A stretch of DNA of 64,000 bases from Pantoea vagans (GTDB lineage: Bacteria > Pseudomonadota > Gammaproteobacteria > Enterobacterales > Enterobacteriaceae): contig NZ_CP011427.1 of assembly GCF_001506165.1 (NCBI RefSeq), positions 1,116,001 through 1,180,000 of the forward strand, written 5' to 3'. The first letter of the stretch is position 1, and each line of letters starts with the position of its first letter. The translations under genes and the position numbers were made by a program. Positions 10,271 to 20,057 of the stretch are shown here, piece by piece. The notes under the pieces are model-generated. The model had not been told where the DNA came from, did no database searches, and worked only from the letters and a program-made list of their open reading frames with translations.

Positions 10271-10816
10271 ATGAGTACAGAACATCATTATCAGCAGCTG
10301 GTGGATATCTTTGATGGCTGCTTTGTTGAAGACTTTCAGACCCGTCTAATTAAAGGCGACGACGAACCTATTTATCTTCCAGCGGATGAGGAATCGCCGT
10401 GGAACCGCGTGGTGTTTGCCCATGGCTTCTATGCCAGCGCACTCCACGAGATTTCCCACTGGTGTATTGCGGGTGAAGCTCGTCGTAAGTTGGTGGATTT
10501 TGGTTACTGGTATTGCCCAGACGGACGTGATGCGCAGACGCAGAGCCAGTTCGAGTCGGTGGAAGTGAAACCACAGGCGCTGGAGTGGTTATTCTGTGTT
10601 GCGGCGGGCTTTCCCTTCAATGTCAGCTGTGACAACCTCGAAGGGGATTGTGAGCCGGATCGCATCGCGTTTCAGCGTAAGGTCCATGCTCAGGTCATGC
10701 ACTATTTTGAGCAGGGCATCCCGGCACGTCCGGCGCGTTTTATTGATGCGTTAGCCAGCTATTACGGTACGCCTGCGCTGACGGCGGCACATTTTCCCTG
10801 GCCGGAAGATCTGTGA
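10271..10816 (+). CDS. epmC: EpmC, elongation factor P hydroxylase
   Basis: 181 residues (E. coli EpmC/YfcM 182). It hydroxylates the beta-lysylated lysine of elongation factor P, completing the modification that helps ribosomes through polyproline stretches. Likely metal-binding residues are in ALHEISHWCIAG (HExxH-like HEISH) near residues 56-61, followed by VDFGYWYCPDGRDAQTQ. yfcL follows 31 bp downstream and the two are probably one transcript. Confidence 0.95.
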   Translation: MSTEHHYQQLVDIFDGCFVEDFQTRLIKGDDEPIYLPADEESPWNRVVFAHGFYASALHEISHWCIAGEARRKLVDFGYWYCPDGRDAQTQSQFESVEVKPQALEWLFCVAAGFPFNVSCDNLEGDCEPDRIAFQRKVHAQVMHYFEQGIPARPARFIDALASYYGTPALTAAHFPWPEDL

Positions 10817-10847
10817 TTCGTCTGGCGACTAATAAAGGATAGAAAAG

Positions 10848-11129
10848 ATGATCGTAGAATTTGAATCACGCATTCTGGCTCTGATTGACGATATGGTCGA
10901 TCATGCCAGCGACGACGAGCTGTTTGCCGGTGGCTATCTGCGTGGTCATCTGACCCTGGCGGTGGCTGAGATTGAAATCAGCGGCGAACATACCCCTGAA
11001 GCCCTGCAAATTCACGTTACCAATAGCCTGCAAAAAGCGATTGCGGCAGGCGAGTTGTCACCACGCGATCAAGCGCTGGTGATAGGGATGTGGGACAACT
11101 TATTCCTGCAGGCGCGCCAGCCTGCATAA
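10848..11129 (+). CDS. yfcL: YfcL family protein
   Basis: 93-residue acidic cytosolic protein of unknown function, matching E. coli YfcL (92 aa) in length and location. No catalytic motif is evident; secondary structure looks mostly helical. AAAGGATAG just before the ATG provides a ribosome binding site. Its constant pairing with epmC hints at a shared role, which is unproven. Confidence 0.92.
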   Translation: MIVEFESRILALIDDMVDHASDDELFAGGYLRGHLTLAVAEIEISGEHTPEALQIHVTNSLQKAIAAGELSPRDQALVIGMWDNLFLQARQPA

Positions 11130-11132
11130 ACA

Positions 11133-11156
11133 AACGGGGCGATTACTCGCCCCGTT
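11133..11156. terminator. bidirectional terminator between yfcL and mnmC
   Basis: Perfect 10-bp stem AACGGGGCGA/TCGCCCCGTT with a TTAC loop between two convergent genes; A and T residues flank it on both sides, so it can serve both directions. Confidence 0.85.
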
Positions 11157-11159
11157 CGG

Positions 11160-13172
11160 TTACCGCCCGGCTTTTTTTCCTTTCAGCAGTTTCCTCACCC
11201 AGTAGCGATTGGGATTCATCGCCGCCAGCGTCGCCGCATCCAGCGGTTGGGGTTCGCCACTCATCTGCGCAGCCAGCACTTCTGCGGCCAGCGGTGCGCT
11301 GCATAAACCGCGCGAACCTAACGCCCCTAGCACAAACAACCCGGTATGCACTGGCGCTTCAGTGATGGTGTAACCCTGTGCACGCTGCTCAGGCAGGTTG
11401 GCATACTGCGCAAGGGTGGCGGGGTAATCGGGCGCGCTGCCACTCATCGGCAAATGGTCACGTGTGGCACAGCGCACACCGACACGCGCCTCGTTATCAC
11501 GGATATCCACCAGCAACGGCCAGTCAGCATCGGGTAAACAGTTAATCAGTCGCTGACGATTTTCCTGCTGATCGTCAGCGCGGAAGGTGGTGGCGGTATC
11601 ACCACGATGATAGCTGGCACCGATACAGTGGGTATTAAAATCAGGGCTGACCGGCGTGAGATAGCCGTCGTAGCACAGCACGGTTTTTAACGCGGCCAAG
11701 GCGGAATGGGTCGGCACGTGGCTCACCTGACCTGACACGGCATACACTGGCAGTTCTTTGCTCTGTTCCATCTCCAGTAGCGCATGTCCATTCGCCAATA
11801 CCACTTGCTGATGTTTGACCGCCGGTTGCTCGCTGAACTGCAACGTCCAGCCATCCTCTGCACGCTCCATCTTTGTGACCTGATGCAGCCAGTGCACGCG
11901 TAAGCCCAGTGTTTGCGCATGTTCAAGCAAATTGCTGGTGAGTTGAGAAGGAGAGAGCCAGCCGCCTTGCGGGTAGAAAATACCGCCACTTCCGGTCGCC
12001 ACCCCTGCCAGTTGTTCCGCTTCTTCTTTAGTCACTCCCCGCGCGACTTCCTGTGGCAGTGCCATCTGCAGCATCTGCGCAATTTTCTCTGCGCTTTTAC
12101 TGTCCCAGCCAAGTTGCAACACGCCGCTCCAGTCATGCTCAAACATCACCGGCAGTTGATCGTACAAACGGCGGGCAAAGGTGAACGCAGCAGGGAAGAA
12201 GGTGGCAAGAGCTGGATCATGTTGATTGAGCAGCGGATAGAGTGCTCCCTGACGATTACCCGAAGCGCCCAAAGCGGGAGCCGCATCTGCGCAATAAAGG
12301 GTCACTTTCCAGCCTCGGCGTAACAGCGCTAGAGCTAACACGGCGCTGGCGACACCCCCGCCAATCAGCGCGGCCTCCTGGCTGTTAGCCGCAGGGCGGG
12401 CGTACCACGGCTGGCTGTGGGGCAGGGGAATGCTCTGATCCATCACCCCGGTTAACATTTCACGTTTGTGGCCAAACCCTTTGCGTTTGGCCACGGTGAA
12501 ACCCGCTTCCTGCAACCCACGCCGCACGAAACCGGCTGCTGTAAATGTCGCCAGTGTCCCACCCGGTCGGGCGAGGCGCGCCATGGCAGCGAACAGCTCG
12601 GGGGTCCACATCTCAGGGTTTTTTGCCGGTGCGAAGCCATCTAAAAACCACGCGTCAACTTGCCCATTAAGACTGTCATCAAAGGTATTAATTAGCGCGT
12701 TAATATCTCCGAGCCAGAGATCGAGCGTGACTTTACCGCCGTTGAACAATATGCGCTGGCAACCCGGTAACGCTTGTGGCCATTGCTGTTGTAGCTGTTC
12801 GGCCCAAGGCGCCAGCTCAGGCCAGTGTGCATGGGCAGCCACGAGATCGCTTTGCGTGAGTGGGAATTTTTCGCAGCTAATAAAGTGCAGGCGCTTCAGT
12901 GTGGCATCTGGATGCGCGTGGCAGAAGCGGTCAAAGGCTTGCCACAGGGTCAAAAAGTTAAGACCAGTCCCAAAACCGCTTTCGGCGACAATAAAAATAT
13001 CGCGCAAATGTTCGGCAAAACGGAGTGGAATCTGGTTGCCATCAAGGAACACATAGCGCGTCTCTTCCAGCCCGTTGTCGTTGGAGAAGTAGACGTCGTC
13101 GAATGCTCGGGAAACAGGTGTACCCTGATCATTCCAGTTTAATTGCGCGTGTTCAACCGGGGATAACTTCAC
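11160..13172 (-). CDS. mnmC: MnmC bifunctional tRNA (mnm5s2U34) modification enzyme
   Basis: Completes 5-methylaminomethyl-2-thiouridine at wobble position 34: the FAD-dependent C-terminal half removes the carboxymethyl group and the N-terminal half methylates with S-adenosylmethionine. Seen: [10 protein letters not shown] (SAM site), [15 protein letters not shown], and the FAD dinucleotide motif [14 protein letters not shown] mid-protein. About 670 residues from the GTG at 13172, which aligns residue for residue with the E. coli start ([15 protein letters not shown]). No strong ribosome binding site marks it; an in-frame GTG at 13223 is possible. Divergent from fabB. Confidence 0.94.
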   Translation of the reverse strand: MKLSPVEHAQLNWNDQGTPVSRAFDDVYFSNDNGLEETRYVFLDGNQIPLRFAEHLRDIFIVAESGFGTGLNFLTLWQAFDRFCHAHPDATLKRLHFISCEKFPLTQSDLVAAHAHWPELAPWAEQLQQQWPQALPGCQRILFNGGKVTLDLWLGDINALINTFDDSLNGQVDAWFLDGFAPAKNPEMWTPELFAAMARLARPGGTLATFTAAGFVRRGLQEAGFTVAKRKGFGHKREMLTGVMDQSIPLPHSQPWYARPAANSQEAALIGGGVASAVLALALLRRGWKVTLYCADAAPALGASGNRQGALYPLLNQHDPALATFFPAAFTFARRLYDQLPVMFEHDWSGVLQLGWDSKSAEKIAQMLQMALPQEVARGVTKEEAEQLAGVATGSGGIFYPQGGWLSPSQLTSNLLEHAQTLGLRVHWLHQVTKMERAEDGWTLQFSEQPAVKHQQVVLANGHALLEMEQSKELPVYAVSGQVSHVPTHSALAALKTVLCYDGYLTPVSPDFNTHCIGASYHRGDTATTFRADDQQENRQRLINCLPDADWPLLVDIRDNEARVGVRCATRDHLPMSGSAPDYPATLAQYANLPEQRAQGYTITEAPVHTGLFVLGALGSRGLCSAPLAAEVLAAQMSGEPQPLDAATLAAMNPNRYWVRKLLKGKKAGR

Positions 13173-13248
13173 GGGAAAGGCTCGTTTTTCAGGCAGTGGC
13201 GCGATTTTAGCGAGTGTGGTCACATGACGCAAATTTACAAAAGGAAAT

Positions 13249-13265
13249 GGCTGATCGGACTTGTT
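13249..13265 (+). promoter_or_regulatory. FadR binding site upstream of fabB
   Basis: GGCTGATCGGACTTGTT matches the FadR consensus in the half CTG-N-TC-N-GAC-TTGTT. In E. coli FadR activates fabB from such a site, so fatty-acid synthesis is raised when degradation is repressed. It lies directly upstream of the FabR-like palindrome. Confidence 0.72.
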
Positions 13266-13267
13266 CG

Positions 13268-13283
13268 GCTTACAACTGTAAGC
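13268..13283. promoter_or_regulatory. FabR-type operator at fabB
   Basis: GCTTACAACTGTAAGC is a perfect 7-bp inverted repeat with a 2-bp spacer, of the form TACA-NN-TGTA known from FabR sites at E. coli fabA and fabB. FabR would repress fabB in response to unsaturated acyl thioesters. Its placement about 45 bp before the start codon, next to the FadR site, mirrors E. coli. Confidence 0.72.
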
Positions 13284-13327
13284 TAGAGTGCACGTCAATC
13301 CAAAAGAAGTGGAATGAGGACTATTGA

Positions 13328-14548
13328 ATGAAACGTGCAGTGATTACTGGCCTGGGTATTGTTTCCAGCATTGGTAATAACCAGCAAGAAGTGCTGGCTT
13401 CTCTGCGTGAAGGCCGTTCCGGGATCACTTTCTCTGAAGAGATGAGAGATATCGGTATGCGCAGCCACGTATGGGGCAACGTCAAACTGGATACCAACGG
13501 GCTCATCGATCGCAAAATCGTGCGTTTCATGAGTGATGCTTCAATCTACGCTTATCTGTCCATGGCTGAAGCCATCCAGGATTCCGGTCTGACTGATGAG
13601 CAGTATCAGAACAACCCACGTGTGGGTCTGATTGCCGGTTCAGGCGGTGGTTCTCCGCGTTACCAGGTATTCGGTGCTGATGCGATGCGCGGTCCACGCG
13701 GTCTGAAAGCGGTCGGTCCTTATGTGGTGACCAAAGCCATGGGTTCTGGTGTGTCAGCTTGCCTGGCCACGCCGTTCAAAATCCACGGTGTGAACTACTC
13801 GATCAGCTCTGCTTGTGCGACTTCCGCACACTGTATTGGTAATGCCGTTGAGCAGATCCAACTGGGCAAACAGGACATCGTGTTTGCTGGCGGCGGCGAA
13901 GAGCTGAGCTGGGAAATGGCCTGTGAGTTCGATGCGATGGGCGCACTGTCCACCAAATACAACGAAACGCCAGAAAAAGCGTCACGTACTTACGATGCAA
14001 ACCGTGATGGTTTCGTGATCGCTGGCGGCGGCGGTATGGTTGTTGTTGAAGAGCTGGAACATGCTCTGGCGCGTGGCGCACACATCTATGCAGAAATCGT
14101 GGGCTACGGCGCGACCTCTGACGGTGCGGACATGGTTGCTCCTTCAGGCGAAGGCGCAGTGCGCTGCATGAAGATGGCGATGCAGGGTGTTGATACCCCA
14201 ATCGATTACCTCAACACCCACGGCACTTCCACGCCAGTCGGCGATGTGAAAGAGCTGGGTGCGATTCGCGAAGTGTTCGGTGACAACTCTCCGTACATCT
14301 CTGCCACCAAAGCCATGACCGGTCACTCACTGGGTGCGGCGGGCGTGCAGGAAGCCATCTACACCCTGTTAATGCTGGAACACAGCTTCATCGCGCCAAG
14401 CATCAACATCGAAGAGATTGATGAAGCCGGTAAGGGCCTGAACATCGTGACTCAGCCAACTGAAAAAGTGCTGACCACCGTGATGTCCAACAGCTTCGGT
14501 TTCGGTGGCACTAACGCCACGCTGACGATGCGTAAACTGCCAGCATAA
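13328..14548 (+). CDS. fabB: FabB 3-oxoacyl-ACP synthase I
   Basis: Condensing enzyme (KAS I) of type II fatty-acid synthesis, essential for elongating unsaturated intermediates. 406 residues, same as E. coli. The Cys163-His298-His333 triad is seen in [21 protein letters not shown] and [22 protein letters not shown] provides the ribosome binding site. Codon choice is strongly biased, as expected of a highly expressed gene. FadR- and FabR-type sites upstream indicate dual control; a strong terminator follows. Confidence 0.98.
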   Translation: MKRAVITGLGIVSSIGNNQQEVLASLREGRSGITFSEEMRDIGMRSHVWGNVKLDTNGLIDRKIVRFMSDASIYAYLSMAEAIQDSGLTDEQYQNNPRVGLIAGSGGGSPRYQVFGADAMRGPRGLKAVGPYVVTKAMGSGVSACLATPFKIHGVNYSISSACATSAHCIGNAVEQIQLGKQDIVFAGGGEELSWEMACEFDAMGALSTKYNETPEKASRTYDANRDGFVIAGGGGMVVVEELEHALARGAHIYAEIVGYGATSDGADMVAPSGEGAVRCMKMAMQGVDTPIDYLNTHGTSTPVGDVKELGAIREVFGDNSPYISATKAMTGHSLGAAGVQEAIYTLLMLEHSFIAPSINIEEIDEAGKGLNIVTQPTEKVLTTVMSNSFGFGGTNATLTMRKLPA

Positions 14549-14600
14549 AATACTCGTCATATTTCGACCTGCAGCCTGCCTGCGAGTTGAAGTATTTCGT
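14547..14600. repeat. variant palindromic intergenic repeat after fabB
   Basis: The segment AAATACTCGTCATATTTCGA through GAGTTGAAGTATTTCG has inverted ends and, read on the minus strand, resembles the CATACTTCAA-type repeats at 1323, 42056 and 48577. It lacks the TATACCC ends, so I treat it as a diverged member. Confidence 0.55.
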
Positions 14601-14618
14601 GCATAACATGCTCAGTAT

Positions 14619-14651
14619 CAAGGGCCGGTCAATCCGGCCCTTGTTGTTTTT
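14619..14651 (+). terminator. fabB rho-independent terminator
   Basis: 10-bp perfect stem CAAGGGCCGG/CCGGCCCTTG with a 5-base loop, followed by TTGTTTTT. Clear intrinsic terminator. Confidence 0.92.
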
Positions 14652-14799
14652 GACATTTATCCCCTCGCTTGCCTACACTCTTCGTTCTTACCTGAAACAA
14701 AATAATCGTTTGCGCATATTGTGAATCAAATCACCCGTTTTTGCTGCGAGCAGCCAACGAACCTATTGCGCACGCCCTGAACAAGGAGTTCATACCATC

Positions 14800-15981
14800 A
14801 TGACCACGGCTGCTGATACGCAGACGCAATCCGTGCTGCCTTTAGGCTGCATCTCTTTTGCGGTATTCCTCACTTATCTTACTGCCGGGTTGGCCTTGCC
14901 GGTGATCCCGCTGTATGTCCATCAGCAGTTGGGCATGAGTAACCTGATGGTCGGCGTGGCGGTGGGGATTCAGTTCTTCGCTACCCTGCTGACGCGCAGC
15001 TTTGCGGGCCGTCGCGCCGATCAGCACGGTGCCAAGCTCACCACACAGCACGGGATGATTGCCATTGCGCTGGTCGGTGTCGCCTATTTGGCGGCGGCAT
15101 TGTTGCCGGTGTCTCCCTGGGCCAAATTTGGTCTGTTAGCGGTTGGGCGCTTATTACTGGGTTTTGGCGAGAGCCTGCTGCTGACCGGCAATCTCACCTG
15201 GGGTATGGGATTGGTTGGAAGCAAACGCTCTGGATTGGTGATGTCGTGGAACGGCATGGCGATTTATGGATCGCTGGCAGCTGGCGCACCGCTTGGCTTA
15301 CTCATCAATCAACACGGCGGTTTTGCGGCGTTGGGTCTTGTGGCGCTTCTGCTTCCTTTGCTCTCGTTGGCGATCAACAGCTGGGTGAGCAAAGTCCCGG
15401 TGGTCGGCGGGGAGCGGCCTTCACTGTTTAGCGTGGTAAAAACCATTTTCCAACCGGGTATGGCGCTGGCACTGCAAGGTACCGGATTCGCGGTCATCGG
15501 CACTTTCACCTCGCTCTACTTTGCCGCTGAGAACTGGGGCAACGCCGGTTTTGCCCTGACGGCATTTGGCTGTGCCTTTGTGCTGGTGCGGGTATTTTTT
15601 GGCGGCTTGCCCGATCGTCACGGTGGCGTGCGCGTGGCGATGGTGTCGCTGTTGGTGGAAACCCTGGGTTTGCTGGTGCTGGCGTGTGCGACCTCTGGCT
15701 GGATGGCGCTGGTCGGCGCGGCACTGACCGGCTGCGGCTGCTCGCTGATCTTCCCGGCATTGGGTGTCGAAGTGATTAAACGCGTCTCCCCGCAGATTCG
15801 CGGCACGGCACTGGGTGGATTCTCCGCCTTTCAGGATATCGCTTATGGTGCCAGCGGTCCGCTCACCGGTCTGCTGGCGACCGCGCTGGGCTATGGCTCA
15901 GTCTATCTGGCCGGTGCCTGCTGCGCGGCATTGGGCATTTTGGTTACCTGGGCGTTTGCGCGTAGCGCGACAACAGCCTGA
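14800..15981 (+). CDS. yfcJ: YfcJ, MFS transporter
   Basis: 393-residue major facilitator with about 12 membrane segments, same family and location as E. coli YfcJ (next to fabB). The loop 2-3 motif is present as [13 protein letters not shown] and the second-half equivalent as [11 protein letters not shown]. YfcJ belongs to the YfcJ/YhhS group of presumed drug or metabolite exporters; its substrate is not known. Start ATG follows an AAGGAG box. The last 38 bases overlap the end of the convergent MocR-type regulator gene. Confidence 0.9.
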   Translation: MTTAADTQTQSVLPLGCISFAVFLTYLTAGLALPVIPLYVHQQLGMSNLMVGVAVGIQFFATLLTRSFAGRRADQHGAKLTTQHGMIAIALVGVAYLAAALLPVSPWAKFGLLAVGRLLLGFGESLLLTGNLTWGMGLVGSKRSGLVMSWNGMAIYGSLAAGAPLGLLINQHGGFAALGLVALLLPLLSLAINSWVSKVPVVGGERPSLFSVVKTIFQPGMALALQGTGFAVIGTFTSLYFAAENWGNAGFALTAFGCAFVLVRVFFGGLPDRHGGVRVAMVSLLVETLGLLVLACATSGWMALVGAALTGCGCSLIFPALGVEVIKRVSPQIRGTALGGFSAFQDIAYGASGPLTGLLATALGYGSVYLAGACCAALGILVTWAFARSATTA

Positions 15982-17380
15982 CCAGCTTATCGCAGGCACT
16001 GACAATCTCGCCGGGCGTCAGTGCCGCAAAGCCGAGCAGCCAGCCGGCTTGTTTTGTATCCCCTGCATATAACGGCGACAGGCGTGGTAACAACAACCCC
16101 ACCTCACTGGCCTGCTGTGTCAATCGTGCTTCATCACCTTGATTCAAAGTGACGGTCAATTGCAGGCCACCGGCCGCATGCCAGGGTGTCAGCCACGGCT
16201 GCAGCCGTGAATGGATTTGATCCAGCAGACGGTCGCGGCGGCTGTGATAGAGCTGGCGCATCAACCGCAGATGGCTGGCAAAATGGCCCTGCTGCATAAA
16301 TTCGGCGGTGATCGCCTGCGGTAACAGTGCGCTGTGTCCATCCATCACGCTGCGTGCACGACCCAGTGCATCCACCAACTGCGGTGGCACTACCATCCAC
16401 GCCAACCGCAATGAGGGGAAAAGCGTTTTGGAAAAGGTGCCAAGGCAGATCACCCGGCTGTCGTTCTCTAACCCCTGAAGCGCCGGGGCTGGACGATCCT
16501 CATAATGAAATTCACTGTCATAATCATCTTCAATCAACCAGCTTTGCTGCTGGCGCGCCCAGGCCAGCCAGTGAAGACGGCGGGCCAGGCTCATCGGCGT
16601 GCCGGTGGGGTAATGATGCGCAGGCGTCAGATAGACCAGTTTGGCATGCCCGCTTAGCGGCACGGCACCTTCGCTATCCAGCGGCATGGCACGGCAGCGC
16701 GCACCCGCAGCCAGAAAGGCATTACGCGCGCCAGGATAGCCGGGCTCTTCCAGCCACACCTCATCATCATTATCGAGAAACATCAAAGCCAACAGCTGCA
16801 ATGCCTGCTGCGAACTGGTCAACATCACCACCTGTTCAGCGGTGCAGCGCACTCCGCGTGACAGGGCCAGATAATCGGCCACCGCCTGACGGAGCGGCGG
16901 GTATCCTAACGGGTCGCCATAACCCATTAACTGACTCCCGAACTGGCGTTGAACACTGTTGCTAATGCGTCGCCATTGTTCATGCGGAAAGGCGCGTAAC
17001 TCCGGTGAACCGGCGGCAAAAGCATAAGGGAAGGGGGGATCCTGGCAACCGCCGGTCACCAGAACGCGATCCCCACGTTGCGAGAAGCGTGGCGAGTCGA
17101 TTGAAGTTGAAGATCTCTGCCGCACCGGCATAGCGATCGACACAAAGGTGCCGCTGCCGGCCCGCCTCTCCAAATAACCTTCACTCTCTAATTGCGCATA
17201 GGCGCTTTCCACTGTGACGCGTGAGAGTGACAAATCCAGTGCCAGCTGGCGGCTGGAGGGTAACTTCTGCTGATGGTGTAAATGGCCATGGGCGATCGCC
17301 TGACGCAGCATATTGCATACACGCTCGCGCAATCCGCCTTGCAACTGTAAGTTAAACAGCGCCAAAAAAGAGAGGCTCAT
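15944..17380 (-). CDS. MocR/PdxR-type GntR regulator with aminotransferase domain
   Basis: 478 residues: an N-terminal winged helix ([34 protein letters not shown], roughly 41-75) and a fold-type I aminotransferase domain from about 110 on. The PLP lysine is in [16 protein letters not shown] and the PLP-phenol contact in [19 protein letters not shown]. Such proteins sense PLP or an amine and control the divergent neighbour, here a rhodanese gene. It has no counterpart at this spot in E. coli. The ATG at 17380 lacks a strong ribosome binding site. Its 3' end overlaps yfcJ by 38 bases, tail to tail. Confidence 0.9.
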   Translation of the reverse strand: MSLSFLALFNLQLQGGLRERVCNMLRQAIAHGHLHHQQKLPSSRQLALDLSLSRVTVESAYAQLESEGYLERRAGSGTFVSIAMPVRQRSSTSIDSPRFSQRGDRVLVTGGCQDPPFPYAFAAGSPELRAFPHEQWRRISNSVQRQFGSQLMGYGDPLGYPPLRQAVADYLALSRGVRCTAEQVVMLTSSQQALQLLALMFLDNDDEVWLEEPGYPGARNAFLAAGARCRAMPLDSEGAVPLSGHAKLVYLTPAHHYPTGTPMSLARRLHWLAWARQQQSWLIEDDYDSEFHYEDRPAPALQGLENDSRVICLGTFSKTLFPSLRLAWMVVPPQLVDALGRARSVMDGHSALLPQAITAEFMQQGHFASHLRLMRQLYHSRRDRLLDQIHSRLQPWLTPWHAAGGLQLTVTLNQGDEARLTQQASEVGLLLPRLSPLYAGDTKQAGWLLGFAALTPGEIVSACDKLVRLLSRYAQTPR

Positions 17381-17381
17381 T

Positions 17382-17429
17382 GTGGTCTTGTCATCATCGA
17401 TAAAGTGGTATCAGGTTACAGACCACTTT
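17382..17429. promoter_or_regulatory. candidate MocR-family operator (GTGGT repeats)
   Basis: Three copies of the GTGGT core lie between the divergent genes: GTGGTCT at 17382, AAAGTGGT at 17402 and the inverted copy AGACCAC/ACCACTTT at 17420-17429. AAAGTGGT and ACCACTTT form a perfect 8-bp inverted repeat. Direct plus inverted half-sites are typical of MocR-type operators. Function inferred. Confidence 0.6.
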
Positions 17430-17466
17430 GCCGTAGACTGAGGGAAAATCACAACAGGAGAATACG

Positions 17467-17910
17467 ATGTCATCGGTATTACATGTTCCCGCAGCCAGCC
17501 CGGCAGAAAGCCTGGCCTATTTGCAGCACAAACTGAGTTATTACACCGATGCCTGGGATCTGGCAGAAGATTTGGCTTTAGGTAATTCGGCAATCGTGGT
17601 GATTGATGCACGCTCCGAGGAGGTTTATCAGGCGGGGCATATCACGGGGGCTATCTCATTTCCCCATCGCACCATGAATGCCGAGTCGACTGCGCAGCTG
17701 GATCGCAGCAAGGTTTACATCACCTATTGCGATGGCATTGGCTGCAATGGATCGACCAAAGCCGCACTGAAACTGGCGTCACTGGGTTTTCAGGTCAAGG
17801 AGCTGATCGGCGGGTTGGATTTCTGGAAGCGCGATGGGCACCCGTTGACGTGGGGCGCGGCACCGGGTGAATGGCCGCAAGCCACTCCCGGCGCACACTG
17901 CGGCTGTTAA
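17467..17910 (+). CDS. single-domain rhodanese (sulfurtransferase-like) protein
   Basis: 147 residues with one rhodanese domain: VVIDARSEEVYQAGHITGAISFPHR (about 44-68) and the active-site loop YCDGIGCNG with the nucleophile Cys88 and a second Cys93. The protein ends in AHCGC, giving two more cysteines. CAGGAG precedes the ATG. It probably carries persulfide sulfur in the cytosol; the acceptor is unknown. Divergent from the MocR-type regulator, so likely its target. It is an insertion relative to E. coli and ends one base before the flk stop. Confidence 0.85.
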   Translation: MSSVLHVPAASPAESLAYLQHKLSYYTDAWDLAEDLALGNSAIVVIDARSEEVYQAGHITGAISFPHRTMNAESTAQLDRSKVYITYCDGIGCNGSTKAALKLASLGFQVKELIGGLDFWKRDGHPLTWGAAPGEWPQATPGAHCGC

Positions 17911-17911
17911 G

Positions 17912-18943
17912 TTACAGCAACAGCCACAGCAAAAAGAAAAACAGCGCCAGTCCGAGGATCAATGTTAATGCCGGACGCTGGGCCAACGGTCGCGGCAGCA
18001 TTTCAACCCAAGGTGACCAGATGGGCTGAGGGCGTAATTCGCTGGCGGCGTGCGGTTGCTCCAGCGTCTTCTCTACGCGGCGGCTGAACAGCACATTGAG
18101 CAGATCTTGCGCTTGTGCCGGCGTCAGTACCGTCTGCGGCGTGGCCTGGAAACGCTGCTGGCTGTAGTCCTCCAGCATTCGTTGTTCGTCGTGGGTCAGC
18201 GGCTGTTTCAGCGAGCTTTCCAGCAATTGCAGCGTCGGCGCATGGTGCTGGCTCAGCGTTTGACGCACCTGAAGATACTGGGTCAGCAGTGGGAAGTGGC
18301 GTGAGGGAATGGGATCGCCACTTTTTAGATTGACCAGTTTTAAGGTATCAGCCAGCAGTTTGACTGGCGACTCGCCGGTGGTCGCGGCAAGGCGTGTGAC
18401 CTGCTGATTGAGTGACTGCTGTTCGGCCGGCAGCAAGGTGCGATCCGAGACGCGCGTCTGCTGAGGCTGTGGGATCGCCATCTGGCCATTTTGCAGCATC
18501 GTCAACACCTGACGCAGTTGATCCTGCGACAGCGCACTTAACACAGTTTGGTTAAATTGCTGGCGAATGAAGTCACTGACGGCCTGACGATTATTGCCCT
18601 GCGGCAGTTTTTCTAACAGCTGCTGCAATAACTGGCGCGTGGCCAGGCTGTTCTGCACCTGCGTTAAACGTCCATTCAGATGCTGTTCAGCGGCAGGGAA
18701 ATGACGCGATTGCAGTTCTGCATCGTTCTTCACGCCCACTTCGTGGCGCACGCCTGCCCACAGCTCCGGCGCTTTCAGTGTGCTGAGAGACATGATGCGA
18801 ACAATCAGACGTTCCAGCGTCGTGCGCTGAGCAGGGGAGAGAGGCTGTTCGCCCGCCGGTCCGCCAGGACGTGTTGGGCCAGTTGCGTTAGTGAGCGTTG
18901 AACGATCGCCCGCAGGCACACCGGGACCGCTGAGAGGTTGCAT
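17912..18943 (-). CDS. flk: Flk flagellar biosynthesis regulator
   Basis: 343 residues (E. coli Flk 331). In Salmonella and E. coli Flk is an inner-membrane protein that couples hook and ring assembly to export of late flagellar substrates such as FlgM. The body is Gln-rich and helical; conserved stretches include LLPAEQQSLNQQVTRLAATTGE and SRHFPAAEQHLNGRL. A C-terminal hydrophobic segment (ALTLILGLALFFFLLWLLL) is the membrane anchor. The ATG at 18943 (MQPLSGPGVPAG) fits the family; an extension to 19009 does not. Confidence 0.92.
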   Translation of the reverse strand: MQPLSGPGVPAGDRSTLTNATGPTRPGGPAGEQPLSPAQRTTLERLIVRIMSLSTLKAPELWAGVRHEVGVKNDAELQSRHFPAAEQHLNGRLTQVQNSLATRQLLQQLLEKLPQGNNRQAVSDFIRQQFNQTVLSALSQDQLRQVLTMLQNGQMAIPQPQQTRVSDRTLLPAEQQSLNQQVTRLAATTGESPVKLLADTLKLVNLKSGDPIPSRHFPLLTQYLQVRQTLSQHHAPTLQLLESSLKQPLTHDEQRMLEDYSQQRFQATPQTVLTPAQAQDLLNVLFSRRVEKTLEQPHAASELRPQPIWSPWVEMLPRPLAQRPALTLILGLALFFFLLWLLL

Positions 18944-19007
18944 GGCGGAATCCTTGAAAAACGAGGTCAGATCCGGGTGCGCCGGAAAAAAGAGGCCATA
19001 TGATAAC

Positions 19008-19036
19008 AAAAGCCCCCGGGAAATCCACGGGGGCTG
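19008..19036 (-). terminator. terminator of the EamA-family gene
   Basis: Stem AGCCCCCG/CGGGGGCT, followed on the minus strand by TTTTGTTATC. Positioned 20 bp past the stop of the minus-strand transporter gene. Confidence 0.82.
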
Positions 19037-19057
19037 CGGCCTTTCAGGACAATAAAA

Positions 19058-19963
19058 TCAGGCAGCGGTATCGGGAATTGTGGCTTCACGCGGCTTGCGC
19101 AGTGGGGTTTTCAGGCGTTGCGCCAGAATCACGCCGACTAACGTCATGCCGCCGCCCACCCAGTGATAGGCATGCAACTGTTCATGCAGGAACAGCACGG
19201 CGATAATTGCCGTAAAGGCCGGTACGAAATTCATAAAGATGCTGGTGGTGCTGGCACCGAGCCGTTGTACGCCAAGGATCCACAGGAATGGCGCGACAAT
19301 AGAAGCAAACAGCCCTGCAAACAGCACCAGCGGAATATTATGCATATTCAACGTGACGTCTGGTGCATGCAGGAATCCCGGCAATAGCAGCAACACGCCA
19401 AAGAAGATCTGCACGTAGAGACTTTGCCAGGTGGGCAGCGGGATCGCCCAGCGCTTGGTGAGTACACCATAGAGCGCGTACGAAGTAGAGGCCGCCAGCA
19501 TCATTAACTCCCCGTTGCCGAGACGTTGATTCAGAAGCTGGGCAGGGTTGCCTTCACTGACCAGCCACACCAAGCCAACAAATGACAGCAGGCCGCCGAT
19601 CAAAATCCCACGCGTGGGTGCAAGGCGCAGCACGAACACACTGAGCAAGATGGTTAACAATGGGATGGTGGCTCCCAAAATGCCCATCATCACCGCTGAC
19701 ACGCTGTGCGCTGCATAGTAGGCAAGACTCTGATACAGCACCATACCCAGCAGGCCGAGGACCAGTAAGCGCCACACATTCGCACGAATGGTCTGTCGAT
19801 GACGCCAGACACCGGGCAAGCAGAACGGTGCCAACACCACCAGCGCCAGCAACCAGCGATAGAATGAAATGGCGGCAGGATCGATGCTCCCGGCAGAGAG
19901 TTTGCTGACGATGGTGTTGATCGACCAGATCAACACCGCAATTAGCGGGAAGAGTAAATTCAT
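19058..19963 (-). CDS. DMT superfamily (EamA) transporter
   Basis: 301 residues with ten predicted membrane helices in two EamA repeats (first LIAVLIWSINTIVSKLSAG, second starting near MMLAASTSYALYGVLTKRW). EamA proteins usually export amino acids, purines or other metabolites; the substrate here cannot be told. A CAGGAG site precedes the ATG. It is divergent from an AraC-type gene with a 94-bp shared promoter region. The pair is inserted between flk and pdxB, which are adjacent in E. coli. Confidence 0.88.
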   Translation of the reverse strand: MNLLFPLIAVLIWSINTIVSKLSAGSIDPAAISFYRWLLALVVLAPFCLPGVWRHRQTIRANVWRLLVLGLLGMVLYQSLAYYAAHSVSAVMMGILGATIPLLTILLSVFVLRLAPTRGILIGGLLSFVGLVWLVSEGNPAQLLNQRLGNGELMMLAASTSYALYGVLTKRWAIPLPTWQSLYVQIFFGVLLLLPGFLHAPDVTLNMHNIPLVLFAGLFASIVAPFLWILGVQRLGASTTSIFMNFVPAFTAIIAVLFLHEQLHAYHWVGGGMTLVGVILAQRLKTPLRKPREATIPDTAA

Positions 19964-20000
19964 CGTACGGCTCCTGAAATAATTGCGAATAGTTTACGTT

Positions 20001-20052
20001 TGACCGGTTTAAACCAGATAGTTAAAATCGGACAATATTCGTTAATGACCGG
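20001..20052. promoter_or_regulatory. candidate AraC-type operator region
   Basis: TGACCGG occurs at 20001-20007 and again at 20046-20052, with the palindrome GGTTTAAACC at 20006-20015 between the divergent transporter and regulator genes. Spacing is 45 bp, about four helical turns. Regulatory role is inferred. Confidence 0.4.
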
Positions 20053-20057
20053 ACAGA

